Translations under genes and position numbers: made by a program
The notes under the pieces: model-generated
The model's input: the letters and a program-made list of their open reading frames with translations, nothing else
The model's database searches: none
What the model was told of the DNA's origin: nothing
DNA from: Victivallales bacterium Lenti_02
Lineage (GTDB): Bacteria; Verrucomicrobiota; Lentisphaeria; Oligosphaerales; Lenti-02
DNA: 11,458 bases
Assembly (NCBI GenBank): GCA_001603055.1
Contig: LVAZ01000030.1
Span: 3,573 to 15,030 of the forward strand
Reading direction: 5' to 3'
In this document: piece by piece, positions 5,576-11,458 of the stretch
How the letters are laid out: every line of letters begins with the position of its first letter
Position numbering within the stretch: position 1 is the stretch's first letter

Positions 5576-8500
5576 TCAGACGGGGGTTTCTTCGGCGCGC
5601 TGGCGGAGACGGTCGCGGTGGCTGGCGTATTCGAGGTAGAGGGCGGGGACGATGCCGAGGGTGAGGATGGTGGCCACGAGCAGGCCGAAGATGACCGTTA
5701 GCGACATGGATTGCCACCATTGGGAGGATTTGGTGTTGAACTGCATGGTCATGGTGCGGAAGTCCCAGTTGAGCTTCAGGGCCATGGGCAGGAGGCCGAG
5801 GATGGTGGTGACGGCGGTGAGCAGGACGGGGCGGAAGCGGATCATGCAGGCGCTGACGATGGCCACGTAGGCTTTCTGCCCGCGCTGCTCGAACTGGGCG
5901 ATGGCGTCGAGCAGGACAATGGCGTTGTTCACCACCACGCCCGCCAGGGAGATGACGCCGATGCCGGTCATGATGATGCCGAAGGGGGCGCGGAGGATGA
6001 GCAGGCCCGCGAAGACGCCCATCAGGGAAAGAATCACCGAGCAGAGCACGATGCCGGATATCGACACCGAGTTGAACTGCAACACCAGCACCATCAGGAT
6101 GATGAAGAGGGCGATGACGAAGGCTTTGCCCAGAAAGCTGGTGGCGGCGGCTTCCTCCTCGGCGGCACCGCCGAACTCGTAGGTGATGCCGGGGGGGAAG
6201 TGGTGCTTGGCGACCTGCTCCTGGAAGGTGTGGCGGATATCGGAATCCTGGCGGATGCCGGGCTGGACGTCGGCGGAGACGTTGAGCACCCGGCGCTTGC
6301 CGCTGTGCTTGATGGTCACCGGGCCGGGAACCAGCTCGGCGCTGGCGGTCGAGATGATCGGCACGGCCTGCCCCTCGGTCATGGGGATGGTCACGTTTTT
6401 CAGCCGGTCGAGGTCGAAGCGGTATTCGGGGGGGAGACGGAGCAGGATGTCCTGCTCGTCGTCGCCGTGTCCGAAGGTGCCGGTGCGCATGCCGCCGACG
6501 GCGACCTGGATGATGCTGGCGATGGTGCCCTGGTCGAGCCGGTGCATGCCCGCGCGGGAACGGTCGATCAGGAACTCGATGGTGGGCTGGGCGGTGACCG
6601 CGTCGTCGGTTGGCTTCACCGTGCCGGGCACGGCGGCCATGATCCGCTTCATGTCGTTCACCACCCGGGTCATTTCGTTGAGGTCCTCGCCGAAAATGTT
6701 GATGGAGACGGGGGCTCCGGTGGGGGGGCCTTCCTGGGGGAGGATCACGTCGTAGTCGGCTCCGAACAGGGGCGGGGCCACGCGCTGGCCCCGGTCGTCG
6801 ATGCCGTCGAAGCGCAGCCGCATCTTCTTGATGGTCTCGGTGGTCGGTTCGGTGCGGAGTTCCCGGTCGACGAACTCGACCTGGACCTTGACGGGGCCGC
6901 TGTTGTCCTCGGCGAGGCCGCCGCCGCCGGCATCGCCGACGCCGGCCAGGCCGACGACGACGCTGGCGAATTTGAGATTCGGCACGGGCTGGTCGAAACC
7001 GCTGCCGGGTTTGCCGAAGAGGCGGGCCTCCATTTCCCGGCTGAGGCGGTCGGATTCGGCCAGGGAGATTCCCTCGGGGGGTGTGATGCTGCAGTTCACA
7101 TTGTCGGGATCGGTGGGGGGGAAGAGTTCCACGCCGGCGCCGAATGCCCCGTAGAGGGCCAGGATGAAGACGAGCAGGCAGAAGGAGGTGGCCAGGGTCC
7201 AGTGCCGGTGGGCGAGGAGGAATTCGAGCACGGTCTGGTAGCGGCGGACCAGCCAGTAGGTGGGGCGCTGGGATTCGGGGTCGATGGTGGTTCTGGCGCC
7301 GGGTTTGAGGCGCATGGTCAGGGCGGCGAGGGTGGGGTTGATGACCAGGGCGACGAAGAGCGAGCAGAGCAGGACGATGATGACCGTGCGCGGCAGGAAG
7401 CTCATGAACTGGCCCATGATTCCCGGCCAGAAGAGCAGGGGGAAGAAGGCGCCGACGGTGGTGGCGGTGGAGGTGATGACCGGCCACATGACTTCGGTGG
7501 TGCCGACGACGGCGGCCTTGGCCCGCGGCAGGCCCAGGGAGTAATGGCGGTAGATGTTCTCGACGATGACGATGGCGTTGTCCACCAGCATGCCCAGCGC
7601 CAGGATGAGGGAGAAGAGCACCATCATGTTGAGGGTTTCCCCGGTCGAGTGGAGGATGATGATGCCCATCAGCATGGAGAAGGGGATGGCCAGGGCCACC
7701 AGGATGGCGTTGCGCCCGCCCAGGCCGATGAAGATCACCGCCAGCACCAGCACGAGCGAGGTGCCGATGCCGTTTTCGAGGTCGGCCACCATGAGTTCCA
7801 CGTCCTTGGACATGTCCACGCCCTTGACGATGCGGATGCTCTCGGGCAGGGGCAGGCGGGCCAGGCTGTCGTCGATCGCCTTGGCCATGTCGAGCACGTT
7901 CACCCCGAGGCGCTTGGTGATGTGCAGGCTGATCGAGGGATTGGGCTCGACCCAGGTGTTGTCCGCGCTGGCGGCGCCGCCGACGGTGAAGTCGTAGAGG
8001 CGGGCGCGGGATTTCTCGTCCTCGAAGTCGTAGCGGACCGAGGCCACGTCGCGCATGTGGATGGTGGTGCCCTGGGGAGTGTAGGCGATGGGGAGGTTGA
8101 AAATCTCCGCCGGGTCGCGGAATTCGCCGGGCACGCGCATGACGATGCGGTTTCTGACGCCGTCGGCGGCGCCGGCCGAGACGTTGCGGTTGGTGCCGCG
8201 CAGGATTGCCTGCACCTGGGCCAGGGAGAGATGGAAGAAATGCAGGCGCTCGGGATCGACCTCGACGAGAATCTGCCGCTCGCGCGAGCCGAACACGTCC
8301 ACATCGAGCACGCCGGGCACGGCCTTGATCTCGTCCTCCACCTTTTCCGCCAGGTCGGCCAGTTCCGACAGGGAGATGTTGCCGGAGGTGGCCACGAGGT
8401 GGTAGACCACCACGGGGAAGCTGGACACGCTGAACTCCTTCACCACGGGCTCGTCGGCCTCGGTCGAGATGTCCGCCTTGCCCTGGTCCACCGCGTCGCG

Positions 8501-8824
8501 CACCCGCCGCAGCGCCACTTCGTTGTTCACGTCGGGGTGGAATTCGAGGCTGATCATCGAGAGGCTGTCCAGGGAGGCGCTGCGCATCTCCTTGAGCCCC
8601 TCGATTCCGTCCAGCTTGGTTTCCAGGGGGATGGTGACCGACTGTTCGACGTCGGTGGGGTTGGCCCCGTCCAGCACGGTGGTGACGATGACGTAGGGCA
8701 GCTCGACGTTCGGGAAGCTCTCCCGCGGCATGGCGAAATAGCAGAACAGGCCGATGGCCAGCAGGCCCACGCAAAGGACGAGGACCGCGACATGGTGGCG
8801 GATGGAGAATTCGGTGAGGCTCAT
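5576..8824 (-). CDS. RND-family efflux pump permease subunit
   Basis: The 1082-residue product has the normal length and double-repeat layout of AcrB-type RND pumps. TM1 is at about 10-30. A periplasmic porter domain follows (MPRESFPNVELP, then PTDVEQSVTIPLE). TM2-6 lie at about 353-500, including LALGMLVDNAIVIVENIYRH (TM4) and MWPVITSTATTVGAFFPLLF. TM7 is at about 541-561, then a second porter domain, and TM8-12 at about 901-1062 (GVVVNNAIVLLD, FRPVLLTAVTTILGLLPMAL). Trimeric pumps of this family export small molecules by proton antiport. Asp415 occupies an AcrB Asp407/408-type relay position, the next residue is Asn416, and the AcrB Lys940-type position in TM10 is Asn966; such variants occur in AcrB-distant branches. 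A glycine-rich loop (about 625-640) sits in the second porter domain. The ATG overlaps the adaptor's stop (ATGA), so the two are co-translated. The substrate cannot be told from sequence. Confidence 0.95.
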   Translation of the reverse strand: MSLTEFSIRHHVAVLVLCVGLLAIGLFCYFAMPRESFPNVELPYVIVTTVLDGANPTDVEQSVTIPLETKLDGIEGLKEMRSASLDSLSMISLEFHPDVNNEVALRRVRDAVDQGKADISTEADEPVVKEFSVSSFPVVVYHLVATSGNISLSELADLAEKVEDEIKAVPGVLDVDVFGSRERQILVEVDPERLHFFHLSLAQVQAILRGTNRNVSAGAADGVRNRIVMRVPGEFRDPAEIFNLPIAYTPQGTTIHMRDVASVRYDFEDEKSRARLYDFTVGGAASADNTWVEPNPSISLHITKRLGVNVLDMAKAIDDSLARLPLPESIRIVKGVDMSKDVELMVADLENGIGTSLVLVLAVIFIGLGGRNAILVALAIPFSMLMGIIILHSTGETLNMMVLFSLILALGMLVDNAIVIVENIYRHYSLGLPRAKAAVVGTTEVMWPVITSTATTVGAFFPLLFWPGIMGQFMSFLPRTVIIVLLCSLFVALVINPTLAALTMRLKPGARTTIDPESQRPTYWLVRRYQTVLEFLLAHRHWTLATSFCLLVFILALYGAFGAGVELFPPTDPDNVNCSITPPEGISLAESDRLSREMEARLFGKPGSGFDQPVPNLKFASVVVGLAGVGDAGGGGLAEDNSGPVKVQVEFVDRELRTEPTTETIKKMRLRFDGIDDRGQRVAPPLFGADYDVILPQEGPPTGAPVSINIFGEDLNEMTRVVNDMKRIMAAVPGTVKPTDDAVTAQPTIEFLIDRSRAGMHRLDQGTIASIIQVAVGGMRTGTFGHGDDEQDILLRLPPEYRFDLDRLKNVTIPMTEGQAVPIISTASAELVPGPVTIKHSGKRRVLNVSADVQPGIRQDSDIRHTFQEQVAKHHFPPGITYEFGGAAEEEAAATSFLGKAFVIALFIILMVLVLQFNSVSISGIVLCSVILSLMGVFAGLLILRAPFGIIMTGIGVISLAGVVVNNAIVLLDAIAQFEQRGQKAYVAIVSACMIRFRPVLLTAVTTILGLLPMALKLNWDFRTMTMQFNTKSSQWWQSMSLTVIFGLLVATILTLGIVPALYLEYASHRDRLRQRAEETPV

Positions 8825-10356
8825 GGGGTCGTCCCCGCGCCTTCCCCTTCGCCCTCCGGGAGCCGGATGAAGGAGTCGATGTGGTTGCCGTTCCGGTCGA
8901 CGACCGCGCCGTTGGACATGACCACACGGACTTCCTCGCCGTCGAGCACGCCCCGGCCGCCGGACACGACCAGGCGCTCGCCGGCGGCCAGGCCGCTCCG
9001 CACCAGAACCTGGTCGTCGCGGATGCTCACCGGCACGATGTCCCGCGTCTGGACAATCTGCTTGCCGTCCTGTTCGGTCACCACCAGAGCCCGGGGGCCC
9101 ACGTCGGCCACCTGGACGGCGGAGACGGGAATGACGATGGCCTCGTCGTAGATCAAATAGCCGATTTCGGCGCGGACGATCATGCCTTCGCGCAGGGCGC
9201 CGCCGGGATTGGCGAAGCGCAGCTCGACCCGGAAGGTGTGGCTGATCTCGCTGGCGGCCTGGGCCACGCGGGCGATTCTGGCGGGCAGCTCGATGCCGGC
9301 GTGGCGGCCGCCGGTCAGTTTCGGCAGGCCGGGAATCTGCACGGTGGCGCGGAGTTCCTGGCGGGTGCCCGGCATGGCCTGGGTAATGTACTGCTCGAGC
9401 AGGGGGTTTCCGGTTTCCAGGAAGGGGGCGTAACGGTCCGGCACGTCCACCGCGACCCGCAGAGTCGAGCTGTCGTAGACCCGCCCGAGCGGCTGTCCGG
9501 GCGACACCACTTCGCCCAGCTCCGTCAGGTGGGCGTCGAAGCGCCCGGCAAAGGGCGCGCGGATACGGGTCTTGGCCAGGGTGATTTCCACGGAAGCCTT
9601 GGCCTGCTCGATTTCCCGGACCCGGGCGGTGGCCAGGGCGACGTTCGCCTCGCTCTGGGTCAGCCGGGCTGCGGCTGTGCGGACGGCGACGGCGGCGCGG
9701 TCCATGGCGTCCTTGGCCTTGGCCAGGGCCAGTTCGGCCTGGGTGAGCTGGTTGCGCACGCGGTCCACCTCCGCCTGGGTGGCGATGGCGGACTGGGCCA
9801 GCACGGTGATGCGCTCGTTCTCTTTGCGGGCGAATTCGAGGTCGGCCAGGCTGGAGTCGCGGGTCAGTTCGAGCGCCGCCCCGTCCCGCTGAGCCTGTTC
9901 GAGGCTCAGGCGGGCCACGGCGACGTCCTGCTCGGCCAGCCGGATTTGCTTGGCGACGATCTCGCCCTGCACCGCCAATTCCGCGAGCTTGGCGCGGAGA
10001 TCCTCGTCGTTCAGTTCGGCCAGTACCTGGCCCGCCTCGACCGCGCTGCCCTCGGCCACCAGCCAGCGTTCGAGCCGTCCGGCCAGTTCGCTGCTGATCA
10101 GGGCGGAACGGTCGGCTTCGAGACGGGCCGGGAGAACGAGGGATTCCGTGTAGGGACGGGACCGGACTTCCTGGACCGCCACGTTCACCAGCCGTTTCTC
10201 CGGCAGGGTAATCGGCGGTTTGGGACGGTTCGCGGCAAGGACGATGATACCTGCCGTCGCCAGGACGAGCAACAGGGGAATCACCCAGAGCAGCAGGCGG
10301 GAGGAACGCCGCGCGGCGGGCGGAGCGCCAAGGTCCACATGGTCCGGTTCGGACAT
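8821..10356 (-). CDS. RND efflux periplasmic adaptor (membrane fusion protein, HlyD/AcrA type)
   Basis: The 511-residue adaptor would link the RND pump in the inner membrane to an outer-membrane channel. Residues about 20-42 form one membrane anchor (LLLWVIPLLLVLATAGIIVL) after a basic RRSSR stretch. There is no lipobox, so it is anchored by this helix rather than by lipid. Next come the first half of the lipoyl domain (ISSELAGRLERWLVAEGSAV to AGQVLAELND, about 87-117), an alanine/glutamate-rich coiled-coil hairpin (about 118-262), the second lipoyl half (TRIRAPFAGRF to VSPGQPLGRVYD), and beta-barrel and membrane-proximal domains (AIVIPVSAVQVAD onward). The hairpin is about 145 residues, clearly longer than in AcrA. 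The start at 10356 has a weak GCGAGA site; an ATG at 10362 would add two residues. The frame continues open to 10527, but that part overlaps the divergent gene. It is the first gene of the operon. Confidence 0.93.
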   Translation of the reverse strand: MSEPDHVDLGAPPAARRSSRLLLWVIPLLLVLATAGIIVLAANRPKPPITLPEKRLVNVAVQEVRSRPYTESLVLPARLEADRSALISSELAGRLERWLVAEGSAVEAGQVLAELNDEDLRAKLAELAVQGEIVAKQIRLAEQDVAVARLSLEQAQRDGAALELTRDSSLADLEFARKENERITVLAQSAIATQAEVDRVRNQLTQAELALAKAKDAMDRAAVAVRTAAARLTQSEANVALATARVREIEQAKASVEITLAKTRIRAPFAGRFDAHLTELGEVVSPGQPLGRVYDSSTLRVAVDVPDRYAPFLETGNPLLEQYITQAMPGTRQELRATVQIPGLPKLTGGRHAGIELPARIARVAQAASEISHTFRVELRFANPGGALREGMIVRAEIGYLIYDEAIVIPVSAVQVADVGPRALVVTEQDGKQIVQTRDIVPVSIRDDQVLVRSGLAAGERLVVSGGRGVLDGEEVRVVMSNGAVVDRNGNHIDSFIRLPEGEGEGAGTTP

Positions 10357-10435
10357 AAACATCTCGCTTTTTTCGCCGCTCGCCGGACTTCGGAAAGCAT
10401 CTCTCTCCCTACGGCCAGCGGCCAGGCTGTGGAAA

Positions 10436-10448
10436 ACACATAATGTGT
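10436..10448. promoter_or_regulatory. 13-base palindrome over the efflux promoter (possible operator)
   Basis: ACACAT-A-ATGTGT is a perfect inverted repeat around one central base. It lies in the divergent region and covers the candidate -10 box of the efflux operon, where a repressor would act. It is short compared with typical TetR or MarR operators, and no regulator gene is in the window, so its role is inferred only from position and symmetry. Confidence 0.35.
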
Positions 10449-10469
10449 CGGTTGGCGGCTGGGATTCAA
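10440..10469 (-). promoter_or_regulatory. Candidate promoter of the efflux operon
   Basis: On the minus strand, TTGAAT (10464-10469), an 18-base spacer and CATTAT (10440-10445) each match the sigma70 boxes at four of six positions. It lies about 85 bases upstream of the adaptor start in the most AT-rich part of this divergent region. Confidence 0.4.
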
Positions 10470-10479
10470 GGCGGAGCCG

Positions 10480-10488
10480 TGCTAGAAT
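10480..10488 (+). promoter_or_regulatory. Candidate extended -10 promoter of queH
   Basis: TGCTAGAAT fits an extended -10 element (TG, one base, TAGAAT). No good -35 box lies 17-18 bases upstream, which extended -10 promoters can tolerate. Transcription would start near 10495, downstream of the ATG at 10443 and about 30 bases before the TTG at 10527, which supports the TTG start. Confidence 0.35.
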
Positions 10489-10516
10489 TCCATGACGAAT
10501 ACTCCGCCTGCAACCC

Positions 10517-10522
10517 GGGAGG
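10517..10522 (+). promoter_or_regulatory. Ribosome binding site deciding the queH TTG start
   Basis: GGGAGG lies four bases before TTG at 10527. The spacing is a little short, but this is the only strong Shine-Dalgarno-like sequence upstream of the conserved part of the gene. Confidence 0.5.
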
Positions 10523-10526
10523 TCCA

Positions 10527-11090
10527 TTGCCCTCCGCTCCCGCCAAACTCCTGCTCCACGTCTGCTGCGCGCCCTGCGCGACCGCGTCCCTCGAACGCCT
10601 GCGCCGGGAAGGCGAAGTGACGCTCTTTTTCTCGAACGGGAACCTCTTTCCCCCCGATGAGTTCGACCGGCGTCTGGCGGCGGCGCGGCAACTGGCCGCG
10701 GCCACCGGCACCCCGCTGGTGGTGGACGAGTACGACCACGGAGCGTGGCGCGAGTTCGTCGCCGGGCTCGAGGGGGAGCCGGAACGGGGGGCGCGCTGCC
10801 TGCGCTGTTTCGAGTTCAGCTTCCGGCGCGCCGCCCGCTACGCCAGGGAGAATGGCTTCACCGGCTTGGCGACCACGCTCACCGTCAGCCCCCACAAGCG
10901 CTCCGCCGACATCTTCCGCATCGGGCGCGAGGTCTGGGAGGGGTTTCTCGACATCGATTTCAAAAAACGCGACGGTTTTCGCCGCAGTCTCGAACTGAGC
11001 AAGAGCCTGGGGCTCTACCGCCAGGACTACTGCGGCTGCGAGTTCAGCATGCAGGCCCGCGACGCGCGACAAAAGGATACCGAATCATGA
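10527..11090 (+). CDS. queH: Epoxyqueuosine reductase QueH
   Basis: From the TTG at 10527 the product is 187 residues, within the usual QueH size. QueH (formerly DUF208) reduces epoxyqueuosine to queuosine at tRNA wobble position 34, replacing the unrelated cobalamin-dependent QueG. The family's cysteine pattern is complete: Cys13, Cys14 and Cys17 in LLLHVCCAPC, Cys91 and Cys94 in ARCLRCFEF, and Cys169 and Cys171 in YRQDYCGCEFS. The conserved LTVSPHKRS and FKKRDGFRRSLELSK segments are also present. These cysteines bind the iron-sulfur cluster and a nearby iron in characterised QueH. An in-frame ATG at 10443 would add 28 residues, but these look non-conserved, lie across the presumed promoters and lack a ribosome site. 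The frame overlaps the next gene by four bases (ATGA). No other queuosine gene (queA, tgt, queCDEF) is in the window. Confidence 0.93.
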   Translation: MPSAPAKLLLHVCCAPCATASLERLRREGEVTLFFSNGNLFPPDEFDRRLAAARQLAAATGTPLVVDEYDHGAWREFVAGLEGEPERGARCLRCFEFSFRRAARYARENGFTGLATTLTVSPHKRSADIFRIGREVWEGFLDIDFKKRDGFRRSLELSKSLGLYRQDYCGCEFSMQARDARQKDTES

Positions 11091-11458
11091 TGAAGTTCTG
11101 GACGGCAGTCGGAATCATGGCCATGACGGCGGGGGCGGCGGAGTTCTGGGTGTCGCCGAGCGGCGACGACGGGGCGAGGGGAAGCCAGGCGGCACCGTTC
11201 CGGACGCTGGAGCGGGCCCGCGATGCGTGGCGCGGCCTGCCGCAAGCCGCCCGCCAGGAGGGCGTTACCGTCTGGCTGCGCGGGGGGACTTACGAATTGG
11301 CCTCGACCTTCGCTCTGACGGAGCCGGATTCGGGCACGGCGGCGGCGCCCACCGTGATCCGGGCCGTCCCCGGCGAACGGCCCCGCCTGAGCGGCGGGCG
11401 CACCCTGCCGGCTGCGGGATTCGTCCCGGTTGCCGATCCCCGGGTCATCGCGCGGGTG
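11087..11458 (+). CDS. Secreted right-handed beta-helix protein (N-terminal part)
   Basis: The first 124 codons are visible and the frame is open at the right edge. A signal peptide is likely (MMKFWTAVGIMAMTAGAA, cleavage before EFW). The following segments EFWVSPSGDDGARGS, APFRTLERARDAWR, VTVWLRGGTYELASTFAL, DSGTAAAPTVIRAVPGERP and RLSGG are the characteristic opening of right-handed parallel beta-helix (pectate-lyase-like) proteins, many of which act on polysaccharides. It may belong to a glycoside hydrolase family with this fold, such as GH141 or GH120, but the catalytic part is not in the window. AAAAGGA nine bases upstream supports the ATG at 11087; a second ATG directly follows at 11090. 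The four-base overlap with queH suggests co-translation. There are no promoter-like spaces between the two genes. Confidence 0.85.
   Translation, partial: MMKFWTAVGIMAMTAGAAEFWVSPSGDDGARGSQAAPFRTLERARDAWRGLPQAARQEGVTVWLRGGTYELASTFALTEPDSGTAAAPTVIRAVPGERPRLSGGRTLPAAGFVPVADPRVIARV

Noticed and set aside
5199..5639. 146-codon plus-strand frame in the intergenic region
   Set aside because: Its translation simply reads through the hairpin repeats (for example the SGRSILLRFF segment over 5281-5310) and runs into the RND gene on the other strand. It has no credible ribosome site and is probably an artefact of repeats.
5526..8927. Longer 1133-codon minus-strand frame across the pump gene
   Set aside because: It is frame-shifted relative to the 1082-residue RND protein and encodes an arginine- and proline-rich shadow. 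The RND frame has all transmembrane motifs.
5711..9151. Very long plus-strand frame (1146 codons) opposite the pump and adaptor genes
   Set aside because: Histidine-, aspartate- and glycine-rich shadow product of the efflux genes, with no recognisable family and ending inside the adaptor gene.

Overview
The window is GC-rich (roughly two thirds G+C by eye). It holds six protein-coding genes in three blocks, plus one hairpin-dense intergenic stretch of about 500 bases. No tRNA, rRNA, CRISPR array, transposase or phage gene was seen. The left gene (PQQ-like propeller with a degenerate methyltransferase-like N-terminus) and the right gene (secreted right-handed beta-helix protein) belong to families I associate with Planctomycetota, Lentisphaerota and related PVC or Hydrogenedentes-type bacteria. 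That placement is an inference; no marker gene in the window fixes the taxonomy.

Left block (1-5069): a large secreted PQQ-like beta-propeller protein on the minus strand runs off the left edge. It is divergent, across a 166-base promoter region, from ilvD on the plus strand. ilvD encodes a full-length dihydroxy-acid dehydratase (valine, leucine, isoleucine and pantothenate precursors) with its cluster cysteines, metal ligands and active-site serine. It stands alone, with no other ilv or leu gene in view.

Middle (5070-5575): there is no credible gene here. The stretch starts with a strong terminator-like hairpin after ilvD. It then carries three diverged copies of a structured repeat whose stems appear to covary, a double hairpin bounded by an 11-base inverted repeat, and further small hairpins. 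It looks like a cluster of dispersed intergenic repeats between two convergent genes.

Right block (5576-11458): a two-gene efflux operon on the minus strand encodes a periplasmic adaptor with an unusually long coiled coil and an RND pump permease. The two genes overlap by four bases (ATGA). No TolC-type outer-membrane gene and no regulator is in the window. Divergently, on the plus strand, lie queH (epoxyqueuosine reductase, last step of tRNA queuosine synthesis) and, again with an ATGA overlap, the start of a secreted beta-helix protein that runs off the right edge. The 170-base divergent region has plausible promoters in both directions, a 13-base palindrome over the efflux -10 box, and sequence arguing for a TTG start of queH.

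Most of the window is recognisable core or accessory metabolism. The items most worth a second look are the structured repeat cluster, the degenerate methyltransferase-propeller fusion, and the coupling of queH to a secreted beta-helix protein. I found no convincing new defence system or other undescribed multi-gene system.
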